Part shown: positions 1 through 11,859 of the stretch, piece by piece
How the letters are laid out: each line of letters opens with the position of its first letter
How positions within the stretch are numbered: the stretch's first letter is position 1
Assembly: GCA_014529385.2 (NCBI GenBank)
Contig: CM043955.1
Span: 148,567,640-148,631,639 of the forward strand
DNA length: 64,000 bases
Origin: Adiantum capillus-veneris
Taxonomy: Eukaryota; Streptophyta; Polypodiopsida; Polypodiales; Pteridaceae
Direction: 5' to 3'
Notes under the pieces: model-generated
What the model was told of the DNA's origin: nothing
What the model saw: only the letters and a program-made list of their open reading frames with translations
The model's database searches: none
Made by a program: the position numbers and the translations under genes

Positions 1-1030
1 ATATTCATCCAAGGACTAAGGAATGCGGATCTCCAGAAAGACTTACATATGAAGAGGAGCACGACGTTGAATGAGTTGACCAAGGAGGCTCTTTACCTTG
101 TGGACAATTGTGCGGTCTACAAAGAGGGGGAGTTCAAGGACCATGACGGCGATTCATCTTCACAACAAAGTGGAAGCAAGTCTTCTAAGTCAGCACCAAA
201 AGGAGAACCAAGAGCTGCTTGTAGATGAAGTGCTAAAAATAATTAACTTGTACACAAAACGTACACCAAACCCCAGGCTAAACAACCCAAGTGGTGTGCT
301 ATTGAACAAAAATGGACAAACCATGGGACCGAGGAATGTTATTATAACAAGGGATATGTGAGAGAGAGACCTTACGCTCCCCAAGCTCAGGTAGCTTCTC
401 CTCAATTTCCACCCATGCCTAGGTATCAAGTAGGAAACCTACCAGGACGTGTAGGTGTAGAAAGACCACAACCGGTGTTAGGGCAACAACCACCCCTACC
501 AGGATTACGACCAGTCGGTATAAGATACACACCAACCGTAACCGAATCAGAGGATAAGGCTTTGGTGCCTATGCATGCATATTATGAAGATCCCAACGGG
601 TATGCGGCAAACTCTGCCTATTATCCACCGAAAGAACCCTCGACACAAAAACCATGGAGCATGATAGGAAGTACAAGACCACCAATAGCTGCACATGCAC
701 CAGGAGAAGGGAGATATAGCTTAGATGAACGAACATTGTTGTTCATAGCCAACGGAGGCATGGGCGGATAGAGACATGCATACCAACAAAGGGGAGCTCA
801 AGGAGCACCTCAACAACCCAAGGGACCCTGCTACAAGTGTGGTGGAGACCATGTGGTGGAGACCATTGGCTAAGAGACTGTCCTCATGATGAAATCATTA
901 GAGTCAACGCATATTGCGCAAAGTGTGGAGTTACTCATTTGATTCCCGATTGCCCTAAAAACCCGAGAAAAGGAGCAAAAACCACCTTGAACATGCTAGA
1001 AACAGTTCCTTCCTGTGGAGGGTCATAAAA
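1..1030 (+). pseudogene. gypsy element 1 gag, C-terminal half with zinc knuckles
   Basis: Capsid end and nucleocapsid of a gypsy Gag, which packages element RNA in virus-like particles. Frames switch near 190, 360 and 840. A proline-rich stretch (358-771) is followed by zinc-knuckle-like motifs: one at about 830-890 (Cys-Tyr-Lys-Cys then His and Cys) and one at about 915-955 (Cys-Ala-Lys-Cys-Gly, His, Cys). An upstream WC...HGTEEC segment near 290-340 may be a third. Gypsy A has the same spaced arrangement, so it is a lineage trait. No single frame spans the region. Confidence 0.7.
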
Positions 1031-1116
1031 TGAAACAATCATACCTATTCAGGCAGTGACACGAGCCCAAGCTCAAAGAATGACGAACGAATACATAATG
1101 GAAGAGCCAAAAACTG

Positions 1117-2009
1117 ATGCCCAAAGTTCAGAAACAAAAAAAGAGAAGCACTTGGAAAGCTAGAAAGGCGTGTGTGAAAGCCAGGAAAGAACGAGAGCAA
1201 ACAGCTCTATCCGAGGAGTTGAAACATACAAAGGATAGATTAGAGAGGCTAGAGGATCTAGCTAGCTTAAGCTCACACACCACGGAAACCATAGCACCCA
1301 AGGAAATAGCAGAGCCCAAAAGTGCAGGATCAGGAGGATATGTACTGGCAGACAAGGTAAATGAGCAGTTGGATGTGCTTCTAAAAGCCTATGAAGCCAG
1401 ACTCAAAAAGAACCAAACCCAGGAGCAAAGGTGGAGGACTTATCCATATGCGGAAATAGAAAAACAAAGGTTGGAAATTTGTAAAAAGATGATTGAAACA
1501 GCTCAATCATTGATGAAAGACCCGCTGGTAAACCTGCAAATTGGCATGAAGCACAAGCTCCAGCCCCTATCCAACCAACTTTAGAGGAACAAGTAAGAAC
1601 AAAGTAAAGACTCACTAATGCCTATGAGTCCAGAGGAGAACCTATCATAGTGCCAAATACAATAGATGAGGCAAGTGACGGGTTCCAGCCTAAAACATTG
1701 ACAGAAATGGGTAAGGACTGTAACGGTCTAGATGATCTGTGGAAGCAAATCCGTGAGGCCAACGAGGCTAACAGGATGAGTAACCACATGAATAGCACGA
1801 GAAAACAGAAGAATGTGATCTTACCTCCTATTGAAGAATTTGAGGCAAGGTCACAAATGAACTTTCAGATACATTCAGAAGGGGGAGACCAGGGATCAAT
1901 TAGTTCGGAACACAGCCAACCAGAGTCGTTGAAAACATTACCCTCTTACCTAGGAGAGTATGAAGCCAATTCTGAAGTGAGAACAATCCCATCAAAGACT
2001 TTCTTCTAA
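1117..2009 (+). pseudogene. gypsy element 1 gag-pol linker, charged coiled-coil-like
   Basis: Two open stretches (1117-1584 and 1650-2009) encode very Lys/Glu/Arg-rich protein. Residues 1-60 of the first are a likely coiled coil (KERE and EELKHTKDRLERLE-type heptads). No catalytic motif is seen. The position between the Gag zinc knuckles and the retropepsin motif makes it a spacer or gag-pol linker. Function unknown. Confidence 0.5.
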
Positions 2010-2013
2010 CAAA

Positions 2014-3333
2014 GTGATGGATTCACAAGGATTGACTGAGTTATTGTCCACCCCGGTGGCATGCACAATCACATTAGCCGAACTCCTAAGGTTACGACCA
2101 AACATGTGGACCACAGTGGGTAAATGCTTAGAAAAATTTGGAGTAAGAGACCCCACCTTGAGGCTACAGGAAGGGATCAGAGAGTTAGACAGGCCTCAAC
2201 TAAACACTAGGCTAGTACCATTAAACAAGGTTGGAGAGTATTGCGAGGGAGAAGATGGAAACACCACGCTACTAGTAGAATTCCAAGGAGTAGTTTCCAA
2301 ATCTATTCTTGACAGTGGAGCGGGAGTTGCTATCGCCACCAAGGAAATCTAAAGAAAATGGGGAAAACCAGCTTTAAGAGCTACCAGAATGAAAAAGCAA
2401 ATGGGGTTCATGGAGAAGCCTCTAGGACTCTTAGAAAAAGTGATTGTCACTTCGTGCGGGATTGAGTATGAGCATACATTTGCAATAGTCGATTTCGACA
2501 AAAAGAACAATTATGAGATAATCTTGGGAAGACAATTCATGCGACAATTGAAGATGGTCCAAGATTGGGGTTACAACCACATATACCTCAGACATGGCGA
2601 GACAACAACTAAAATACACCTGAAAGACCATAGTTACAAAGATGTGAACCAAACACCTGTCGAAGAGTTTGATTCAGCTACAGTAGCAGGATCGGAACTC
2701 CCAGCATGGTTAGGGAAACAAAAAGAGCTATGGATGTGTGGAGCTTCACATTGTGGAAGCTTAAGAAGGGAGGAATGCGTCTTAGAAAGAGCGATCGAGG
2801 ACAAGGAGTATATTCCGGAACCTTTCCTTGAAGATGCCTTGGAACCTCTAGAATGGGAACACATACTAGCAACATTGGATGTCTGTACCATTACAGATAG
2901 TCCAACAACAAAATTTTGCGATAGGGATGGCTATGATGTGCTATCCTACTACATGGTAAGCATTATACCTAGAGAAGATGAGACGATAGAACCACCAGAA
3001 CAAGAAGGGTTTCATAACTCCTCTGAACATCTAGAAGTAAATGATGATGCAGATAATGAGTGTTCAGACACCTCAAGTGAGCGTGGAAGGGAAACTGAGA
3101 ATATCAAGTTTTATGATTTTGCTAATCAGCACCCTAGACGCCAGGAATGCTATAGGAGGAAACGAGCAGGAAACAAAGTGAGAGAGAACCTGATGTCTAG
3201 GATAAAAGGTAAAACTCACTATTTGATGCTTGTAAAAGCAGAGGATTGCGTAAAAGATCAAATATCAGGAAGATTCTCAAAAGATCGAAGGGAAAGAACA
3301 CGAGAGAAAATAAAACAGGTAAGAAAAGCTTAA
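2014..3333 (+). pseudogene. gypsy element 1 retropepsin and linker
   Basis: Aspartic protease that would process Gag-Pol. The active-site triad region reads ILDSGAGVAIATKEI near 2308-2350, so Asp-Ser-Gly is kept. A stop follows at 2350 and the fold continues in the next open stretch, with the flap-side motif IILGRQFM (about 2518-2545) typical of retropepsins. Residues 90 onward of the second stretch (2660-3333) are an acidic then basic spacer without motifs. Broken by the stop, so non-functional as written. Confidence 0.7.
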
Positions 3334-3439
3334 ACAGAAACAAAAATCTCAAAAATAAAAAAAAGAAACAACAAAAGACCAAGAGTGGACCAAACTGGAG
3401 CGTAAACAGAAATACCAAGAACTGAAACGGTCTTTATGC

Positions 3440-4400
3440 GTGATATGGACTACTGAAGAAGATAGTGATGGTAAAGGGGAGTCAGAAAAGGGAAACATGA
3501 ATGTACCATCACACTATCGGAAATTTACCATCCAGGACAGAAAAATCATCATGATGCCACCAGTCAGGGAAAGAACCAACCAAGAATCTTACGATGGGCC
3601 AGAAAATGAAAAAAGGATAGACCTCGCAGAACCAGGTGAAAAGCCTCAGTCGGTCTATATAGCAAACGATTTAGAGCCTGAAGAAGAAGAACGACTAACA
3701 CAACTTCTCAAGAAATATAAAGATGTGTTTGCATGGTCCTACAAAGACCTGAAAGGAGTTGATCCATCAATATGCCAACATACAATTCCTTTGAAATTGG
3801 ATGCAAAACCTAGCAAACAACGTCCTTATACATACAATGATACATTTGCTAAACGAACCAAAGAAGAAATTGATAAGCTGATGGAAGCTGAATTCATCTA
3901 TGAAATTGAACATACAGATTGGGTGTCACCCATTGTGGTAGTTCCCAAAAAGAACGAAAAACTGTGAGTGTGTGTAAACCTCAAAAAGGTAAATGCAGCC
4001 ACCATAAGGGATAATTATCCCTTGCCCATCACAGAACATGTACTTGAGCGGGTGGCTGGAAAACGAGCTTATTCCTTTCTGGATGGGTTTTTAGGATACA
4101 ACCAACTGACAATTGCAAGGGAGGATCAACACAAAACAGCGTTTGCCACAGAATGGGAAATTTATGCGTATTGAGTTATGTCGTTTGGCTTAACTAATTT
4201 CCCAACTACCTTCCAAAGGTTAATGATGCACACGTTCAAAGAATACCTGAGAATATTCTTAGAAATATACATGGATGATCGTTGTGTACACTCTCTACTA
4301 CGAGAGGAACATATTGACCATTTGCAAAAGGTCTTTGAAAAATGCAAAACATATTGAATTTGTCTTAACCCAGAAAAGTGTATCTTTATGGTTAAACAAG
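3440..4400 (+). pseudogene. gypsy element 1 reverse transcriptase
   Basis: RNA-dependent DNA polymerase core. The usual gypsy entry motif (IPLKLDAKPSKQRPY) is near 3785-3830 and WVSPIVVVPKKN near 3920-3960. An in-frame stop sits at 3965 where the family usually has a Trp before CVN. YSFLDGFLGYNQ (palm) is near 4070-4100. The frame breaks again at 4172, and the catalytic DD region is degenerate (LEIYMDDRCV near 4258-4285). Several lesions make it inactive. Confidence 0.8.
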
Positions 4401-5100
4401 GCCGCATCTTAGGACACATTGTCTCAAGAAATGGCATAACCACTGACCTAGACAAAGTCAAAGTCATAGTAGACCTACCCAGGCCTACTAATGCTAAACA
4501 AGTGCAATCCTTCATGGGACACTGCAGATATTATCGAAGATTCATATACATGTATGCAGTCATTGCACAACCTCTGTATCGTTTGCTAGTCAATTTCGAT
4601 TGGACCGAGGAGTGTGAAAATTCATTCCAAAAGCTGAAGGAAAACCTTATATCAACACCTGTACTTAAAGCACCAGATTGGGAAAAGATATTCCATGTTC
4701 ACATTGATGCTTTTGCATATGCAATCGGGAGTATTCTGGCTCAACCTGGAGACGGAACAATGGATTTTCCAGTATGTTATGCAAGCCGACAGTTAAACAG
4801 TGCGGAAAAGAACTACACAACCACGGAACGAGAAGGATTAGGAATGATTTATGCTGTGAAGAAATTTCGGCATTATTTGCTCGCAGACAAATTTGTGTTC
4901 TTTACAGATCGTCAAGCCCTTTTGTATCTAGTAAATAAACCATGCAATACAGGGAGAATTGTACGCTGGTTTATTATATTTCTAGAGTTTGATTTCACAA
5001 TGGTGGTCAAAAAGGGTAAAACCCATCTACGAGCAGATCATCTTTCAAGGATACACAACAAGGAAGCTCCTGAAGGAGTAGACGATGACATACTAGATGC
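4388..5100 (+). pseudogene. gypsy element 1 RT connection and RNase H
   Basis: This open stretch starts with the RT thumb motif GHIVSRNGI and the connection motif YYRRFIYMYA. RNase H follows with HIDAFAYAIGSILAQPG, the TTTEREGLGMIYAVKKFRHYL segment and FFTDRQALLYLV. RNase H degrades the RNA strand during reverse transcription. The catalytic Asp and Glu positions are present by eye. The reading frame continues into the integrase. Confidence 0.8.
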
Positions 5101-6510
5101 TTATCTTTTCAATATTGAAATGATACCCAAATGGTCACAGGAAATTGCTAGCATTCTTTCCTTTGGAAGTAGGTTTGATAATACGGAATACAAATCCAAA
5201 CAACAAACAATTCGACAAACAAAAAACTTTTGGTTGATAGCAGGACGGCTGTATCATCTAGGATCGGACCAAATCCTACGATTATGTATAAATCCGAAAG
5301 AATTCGAGTGCTATCTTGAAGAAGCACATGTCCAGGATTGTGCATTTCATTGTTCAACAGAGTGAAAACACACCAGAGACTGAAACAGGTAGGGGTTTAT
5401 TGGCCAACTATGTATGCGGACACCCATTCTTATGTTACCAATTGTACTATATGTAGTGCCAAACGACCAGTGGATCACGCAACATTGTTTCACGTAAACA
5501 TTGCACCTGCATGGAGTCAATATATCATTGATTTCTTAACTACTAGGACGTTTCCTGAGAATATCACAAGAGCACGGAAAAGGGCTATAGAGCTGGAAGC
5601 TCGCAACTTTCAGTTAATTGGGAACCAACTCTATAACCGAGGAAAGGACAATCAACTTAGAATCTGTGCAAGTGAAAGCGAATACCTGCTGATTATAGAA
5701 CATGCACATAGCGGAATAAGTGGAGCCCATTTTTCGGGCGATAAGACGACAAAAATTGTCTTAACCGTGGGAATATGGTGGCCTACACTGCATATGGAGG
5801 CTGAAGAGTTTGTAAAGTGTTGTGACGCATGTCAGCGCACCAAGGTGCCGATAATAAAGAGAGATGAGATGCCACTACAGCCAATGATGGGAGCAAGAGC
5901 ATTTGCAAGGAATTCATGGTCATACATAGGAAATATGCTCCATACCATCCACAGGCAAATGGACAAGCTGAGGCCACAAATAAAACACTATGCACGGTTC
6001 TCACTAAAATAGTGTCAGAGTCCAAAACAGATTGGGATCAGTAGCTACACTCAACCCTATGGGCGTACAAGGTAGCTTACAAAACATCGATAGGAACAAC
6101 ACCGTACAACATGGTGTTTGGCCTAAATGGTATACTACCCATAGAGTTTTTAATTCCAACTCTACGAGTAGCAAAACGCTTAGAATGGACAGGACATGAG
6201 ATCTCTTCAAGAATAGATGATCTTGAAAATCTAGATGAACTCTGCTTGAGACCTGTAGCTTTAATCTATGCTAAAAAGAGAAGACAAAAAGAGTTTTTTG
6301 ACAAGCATGTGCGCACTAAAGAGTTCAAAACACGTGATTATGTACTTGTTTATACTTTGAAACAACATGCCAAGAAACTTAAAAAGTGAGGGATGGGACC
6401 CTTTGTGATTAGTGATCTATCACAAAGCGGAGCTGTCAATCTTGCTACATTAGCAGGTAAAGAAATACCGAACTGGATTAGTGGATGTTGACTGAAGAAA
6501 TATCATTTAC
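5101..6510 (+). pseudogene. gypsy element 1 integrase with two N-terminal zinc modules and a deleted core
   Basis: Two successive copies of the integrase N-terminal module are seen. Copy 1 (about 5120-5470) runs from WSQEIAS through LIAGRLYHLGSDQ to a damaged HHCC ending CTICSAKRP. Copy 2 (about 5510-5860) runs from WSQYIID through LIGNQLYNRGKDN and HAHSGISGAHF to CCDACQRTK. Just after MPLQPMMGARAFA (about 5895) the first catalytic Asp region is missing. The sequence jumps to the post-catalytic part (HPQANGQAEA in another frame, about 5940-5990). The C-terminal domain continues in shifted frames to about 6650. Confidence 0.7.
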
Positions 6511-6689
6511 CACTCACACAAGATATGGTTCAACAAATTCATCAAGGAAAACAACGAATGAAGGAGAAACAGAGAGTACGAGAAGAAGCTCAAGCAGAAG
6601 CAAAAGAACGCATTGCAAAACGAAGACTTCTGCGACAACAACAACTAAGTGGAGCACCATTGTGAATCAATGCCATTCGACTAACAAAG

Positions 6690-7792
6690 TTGGATGAAGA
6701 CACAGTGGAGCCAATAATTGCAGTCAAACTGGGTACCAATCAAGTTGGATCGACGGCATTGCTTAACTCTAGAGCTCAAGAAAATTTGATCTCTTACGGA
6801 GTATACCAACAACTCAAATCCACAAGTCAACTTCATCCTACTCCTCAAGTGCTGGAAACTAGTACATCACACTCGTTGAAAACATTGGGCTGGACTATAT
6901 TGCATGTACAGGTACATCAATATATTTATCCACACAAATTGTATGTAGCCGAGGATGAAAGCACACAACACCCAATGATGTTGGGACAACCTTGGCAAAA
7001 GGAGTACAATGTGCAGATAGATTGGAATGCGAATGCAGTCAAAATTCAGCATACACAAGAACAACAGGTAATAGCCTTTGCTCAGCAATACCGGAATAAT
7101 CAGCTGCCAGCCATGCAATCACTGGAAAAAGCGCCAAAAGCAAGAGTTCCACCAAAGAACAACATGATACCCAAGGCCAACAGACAGGTAAAATCCAACC
7201 ATGCTAACTACATACATACGAAGTCACCGACCGAAGTGCAAAGATCTAGGTTACCAAAACGAGGGAAACAAGTATGGATACGGAAGGATATAAATGACAT
7301 GGCAGACCAAAAACAATGCAATGAAAGAATTCAACCGAAGCAGATAGTTCAACGAAAAACCAAGGGCATAAAACAAATATGGATCCCAAAGAAAATGCTC
7401 ACCAATAACCCAAATGTTACTCGCATTTGGATACCGAAACAAAAGCAAAAGGAACTCCCTTCAGTACAAGCAACAATGGAAGGCAGACACTGCATTTGAA
7501 AAAGGACAACCGACTTATGTGGATGCCAATCCGCAACAAAACAGTGGCAACAAAGAAAGTAGAAAAACACCTACAAAAACCGGCAAAAACAAGCTTCCAA
7601 TGGAAAGCAAAAGAAATACGGTCCACGGCCGTTCCGGCCAAGCCAATCCTCTCCACAGAAACAACTATGGCTATATCAACATTAGCGGAAAAACGATTTC
7701 CTTTTGCAACAAAGACAATTAAACAGAGAGCAGTAGAGTTACAGTTGTTACTTGCAGAGAAAACAGGAAACCTCGACGGCGAATGCCAATAA
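6690..7792 (+). pseudogene. Extra ORF after integrase: retropepsin-like fold plus repeated WIPK motif
   Basis: A 269-codon ORF (6690-7499) continues in another frame to 7792 after a shift near 7495. Residues 10-130 resemble a retropepsin: LLNSRAQENLISYGV where active proteases have Asp-Ser-Gly-Ala, then MMLGQPWQKEYNVQIDW like the second conserved strand. The catalytic Asp is Asn, so it should be inactive as protease. The tail is Lys/Gln-rich and repeats a short motif four times: KQVWIRKD, KQIWIPKK, TRIWIPKQ and, after the shift, RLMWMPIR. Role unknown. The family could be a decayed second protease or an RNA/nucleic-acid-binding accessory protein. Confidence 0.5.
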
Positions 7793-7959
7793 TCATCTTG
7801 TTATTCCCTTCTCTTGCACAACATTGATTTTTCCATGCATTGACCGAGTATGCATAAATTAGGGCCACATTAATCGGCCAAGCATTAGCACAAATGTTTC
7901 AACCTATGCACGATACATACTCTGAGGCGATACCTTGTCGTCCGAGAGGACTCCGGCTA

Positions 7960-8490
7960 GGAGGGGGGGAGGCATTCTCAAATGCGGAACCGATAGCAAA
8001 AAAAGCAAAAAAGGACATCATTTTCGACTATTTTAAGGGTTGTTGTTTGATTGCAAAACTTTTTGGACTAACCCAAGTACATATGCCCTTATACAGCATG
8101 TATCTATAGGTATAGGGGGCCAAACGCCAAATCAAGACCCTAGGTGTGTGTATATAAGTAGAAATAGCCATTTTTTGGGCAAAATATTGGTAAAATGGAG
8201 AAATCCGGCCATAAAAATTGCATGTGAGTGTATGTAATGTTTGGCGGTGATGTTTGTGATTTATTATGATTTTTAGGGATTTTGTGGGTTTGATTGTTAT
8301 TTTCCTCTTAGTTTTGCTAATTTTCAGCAGAAAAACTTCAAAAATACAAAAAGCAGGTGAAAAACAACCGTAATGAAAAACAAAAAATATGGGGATGATC
8401 ATTGACTATAGGACAACCTTTTTTGCAGTGGGGGTGCAATTATGAGACTAGAGCGGAAAGCGTGTTTTGGCCAGATTTTGACCGAAATGC
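7960..8490 (+). repeat. Probable polypurine tract and 3' LTR remnant of gypsy element 1
   Basis: A purine run at 7970-7980 (GGAGGGGGGGAGG-like) sits where a polypurine tract is expected. The following DNA lacks coding capacity and has a TATA-like stretch at 8150-8158 (TATATAAGT). The partner LTR is outside the window, so the ends cannot be fixed. Confidence 0.35.
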
Positions 8491-8494
8491 CAAA

Positions 8495-9014
8495 TTAATG
8501 CAATGTTGTCATCCTTATCGTCCAATTGTCCTGTAGAGATCAATTTTTTGTGAAGAGAAGGAACATGCCTAACATCTTTAAGCTTCCATTCATTTTCGTC
8601 AACAGTTTTGACACAAGCTGTACCTTTGCCGATAATTTCACGAGCTTCATCATCTCCCAAGTATACATACCCAAAATTACCTTTGGTGTAATCTTGGAAA
8701 TGTTGCTTGTGTGGTGTCGTATGGAATGAAGCCCTGGAATCTACTATCTAGGAATTAGACACATTGTCTAATGAGAGAATTAGAGCATCTTGCTCTACTT
8801 TACTTGCCACATTGGCTTCCGATGTTGTCTTGAGACTCTGACTCCTTCTTCTTCTTGGACCAACAATCCTTCTTAACTTGGCCCTTCTCGCCACAGTTCC
8901 AACATTCAAGAAATGACTTTGTGCGTGACTTGCTTCGTCTTGAGCGATCGTGACCCTTTTGGTTTTTGAACCTCTCCTTAGGCCTTCCTCTTGTTTCCAC
9001 TGACAATGTAGCAC
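8495..9014 (-). pseudogene. Copia gag zinc knuckle and protease start
   Basis: Around 8850-8900 the knuckle reads CWNCGEKGQVKKDC. The His of the CCHC motif is replaced by Gln, while the sister copy at 23.2 kb keeps CWNCGKKGHIKKDC. After a shift, the protease-side segment GDDEAREIIGKGT and EWKLKDVRHVP (8660-8500) matches the sister copy. It ends where the element is truncated. Confidence 0.7.
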
Positions 9015-9290
9015 TTGATGATTCTCATGTGCTTCTCCTTTGCATTTCCTTGCTTAGGAGAACACCCACAACATTATTAAACTTAAGAGTATTTGTGCCA
9101 GAAATAGAATTACTTACAGCCATCATAAGGCTGTCCCAACTATCGAGTAGAGACAATAGTATAAGGAGAGCTTGCACTTCGTCATCGAAATTTATTTTCA
9201 CCGATCAAAGTTGACTTATGTTGGAGTTAAAGTCATTTAGGTGTTCTGCAACTGAACCATTCTATGCCATCTTTAGATTGAACAAGCTCT

Positions 9291-9599
9291 TCATGAGAAA
9301 GACCTTATTGGATGCCGATCATTTATCGTAGAAGTCATCAAGTCCTCCATGGTCTTCATCTCCAAAACGTTGAAGGCCACCGTTGACGCCAAGCTTAACA
9401 GGATTGTTCCCAGTGCCTTTTGATCAAGGACAATCCATGCTTCATTTGCCATTGTTGCGGTCTTCTTTGCAAGACCGCCTAGTGGCAAATAGAGGTCCTT
9501 CTGGTAGCGATAGTCTTCAATTTGCATCTTCCAATGTTGGTAGCTCTTGCCGTTGAACTTCTCAATCTTGAGCTTCCCTTCCTCCGTCATTACTCCCAC
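9291..9599 (-). pseudogene. Copia gag N-terminus (UBN2-type)
   Basis: 102 codons start EEGKLKIEKFNGKSYQHWKMQIEDYR, the conserved N-terminus of plant copia Gag (listed here as separate short motifs: FNGKSY and WKMQIEDY). It is followed by DLYLPLGG and EAWIVLDQKALGTI. It sits about 60 bases inside the LTR, as expected for the first ORF. The frame is lost at about 9320, and the rest of gag appears only as broken frames to 9014. Confidence 0.75.
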
Positions 9600-9665
9600 T
9601 CAGTTCAAGGAATCCTTTCCATGAGATAATTTAGCTACGAGCAAACCTTGATTTGATACCAGTTG

Positions 9666-9750
9666 TGTTAAGAAATAGGACGTAGCTAAGTAGATAATTG
9701 AGTAGATTACTTAATGGAGAGAGATAATTTTCACACACAAGAGATTATAG

Positions 9751-9793
<43 letters not shown>

Positions 9794-10375
9794 CACGATA
9801 TATGTGGTTCACCCAATGTGGGCTACATCCACGGAAAAGCAGCCACTTAATGGCTTTAGTACTTCAAACAAGAAGTACGTTACAAAGGGATTATTCCCTT
9901 AATACAGCTCCCGTCTTTCTTCACTCTCACCACCTCACACCCACCTTGTTGTATCAACTTCACACTATGAAATGTATGTAGAAATGGCCTCCTTTTATAG
10001 GCCAAAAGTGTTGCCCTCTCTTATGAGAGGCAGACATGTGTAGCCGCCCTTGTGTAGATAAGCCTAAATCAGACCCTCCAATCTGCCCATGTGTGGCCGC
10101 CCTTGAGAAGAAAAGTCCTCCTTTGAAATCGGCCACCGGCCAAACGATCGACCGTTTTCTGACCACTTTCTGTCCGCCATCCGGCCATAATATTTCGACA
10201 AAAATGAATATTTCGGTTGGCTGTGAAAATTTTGGTTTTCGGCGAGCGAGTAATTTTGTTTCCTATGAGTGATTTTTCTTAATGCACAATGGCTTCTCCT
10301 CATAATGGGGGCCTTACAAATGTGCATTTTTAATACGGAAAATTACAAGGGGTAAATCAGGCTCCATACTTCACA
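9666..10375 (-). repeat. Copia family LTR (710 bp), antisense
   Basis: The reverse complement begins near-canonically (TGTG.. where sister LTRs have TGTT) and ends CTTAACA. It aligns along its whole length with the LTRs at 21609-22440 and 46760-47510. It shares the start segment, the repeated GGCCG-rich block and a GA/CT microsatellite at 9755-9788. The PBS-like GGTATCAAATCAAGG (reverse complement) follows at about 9645-9661. Confidence 0.85.
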
Positions 10376-11859
10376 AGTACTAGGGGAGTAAAAGCTAGAA
10401 TATTGGTAAGGATGCCAGACTAGTCTCTGCAAGGATCCAAAGGAGGGAAAATAGGGATCGAAAGGGGGATAGTATGCAAAATATCAATGTACTTCAATGG
10501 GGACAAAAAGACCTAAGGTTCAACCCCAGTAAGACTTCCATGGGCTAAAGTTCCTAATAAATTATTGCTGTCCAAAGGCCAATGTAGGGGAAAATTGGAT
10601 GGTCATGGGAAGACTAAAAAGTATTCCCACATCCATATCAAGGAGGGGGCGAGCCATGAGAGTAGGGGATGAGAGAGAATCACACACATACACACTCCAA
10701 GGCTTCCCCTTTACACAAAGGGAATACTGGACACATGCCAAGCTCCTAGGCCACTTGTCCCAATCTCCCCTCAAATCCTATTGGATGGCCATAGAGGTGG
10801 ACCAATGAGGATTAGGCCAGAGTAAATTTATTCTAATTAATTTAAATACACTTGATAAAAGAACCAATGAAAATTAAGCTCCATAGAAGACTATTGGACA
10901 GTCTACCAAGGTCCAATGAGCATTCAATAACCCATTGGCTTGCCTGACTCCTATTGGCCAAAAACCTTAGAGGTTCAATGAGAGTTTAATTGAATTATTT
11001 AATTTCCTAAATCTCTTGCTAAAGGGGAAAGAGGGACACTTGTCAAAGGCTCTCCATTTGACCTCTAATTTTGTATTGGCTAAGCTTGTCATGAGCCAAT
11101 GAGGGGCCAGCAAGAGGAAATAGAAAGAGGGGTCGACCAAGAGAGAGAGGGGGCTGATTTTGCAAAGGCACTATGACTATGGCACACACACTTACACAAA
11201 CTCATGTGTAAAGTAAAGAAGACTATCTCCTTCTCAAGTATTAATGGAAAGCCCATCATCTACTCCAAACTTGTGAGAAGGGAGGCGTACACCAACAACT
11301 CTTGGCTTTGTGATGCAAATCCAACGCCAAGCTCCAATGCATGCTCATCTCCTCTACCATGATAATTACTAAGCTATGCTAAGCTATTGAGAGTGATTAT
11401 GTGAGAAGAAATACTTCTTTCTCGTAAGAATACTTCTTCTTCCTCTACATCTACTCTCATACCCCGCTAGCTCTCACCATCTTTGAAGGTGTGTGAGGTC
11501 TTGGGTCTGAGACCGTGAGGGAATTGATGTTGTGTTTTTCAAGTGTAATCTTGGTGCTTGAAGCTTCCATCTTCATTGCACCAGCAAATTATTGAAGGAA
11601 AAAAAGTATTGTATTGTAAAATGTCTCCATTGATGGGGGAAACCTATAATACAAATCCTTTTGGAGGCAGGACCGGTAAATCCAGTCCTCAACTATTGTC
11701 AATTGTTCTATTTCTCTCTCCTTTTAAGTATTCTCAATGCCAAATTAGCTAGGTGTAAATTTCTATGTTGCTTTCTCAATTAAGTACTCTCTCTATGCTC
11801 GTTAGGAACTTTTTCTTAATGAAATGCTCACTGTGTTATCAATTTCCGCTACACACAAG
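10376..11859 (+). other. No gene recognised; AT-rich repeat-like DNA
   Basis: Short open frames only, none with a recognisable motif. Phrases such as CCAATGAG and ATTGGC recur irregularly between 10560 and 11100, as in old LTR or leader DNA. No bounded direct or inverted repeat could be fixed by eye. Confidence 0.5.

Larger units (their letters stand above)
1..8490 (+). mobile_element. Ty3/gypsy retrotransposon (element 1), 5' end outside window
   Basis: A decayed gypsy element reads in order gag, retropepsin, reverse transcriptase, RNase H, integrase and an extra 3' ORF. The gag-RT-RH-INT order places it in Ty3/gypsy. The 5' LTR and start of gag lie before base 1. Stops and frameshifts interrupt every domain, so it is not autonomous. 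Its gag and protease resemble those of gypsy A at 19-21 kb and 47-49 kb. The 3' boundary is approximate: an antisense copia fragment starts near 8495. Confidence 0.85.
8495..10375 (-). mobile_element. Truncated Ty1/copia element, same family as the copia at 21.6-47.5 kb
   Basis: On the minus strand the order is LTR (10375-9666), primer-binding-like sequence, gag N-terminus, CCHC knuckle and start of the protease. It then stops abruptly near 8495 within the LDD..NIAL segment that continues in the other family copy. Everything downstream (integrase, RT, 3' LTR) is absent. LTR and gag are closely similar to the copy at 21609-23600. Confidence 0.85.

Noticed and set aside
2014-6500. Integrated pararetrovirus (Caulimoviridae) considered for the RT-RNase H blocks
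   Set aside because: All RT-RNase H regions are followed by integrase and bounded by LTR/PBS/PPT features where visible; no movement-protein motif seen.
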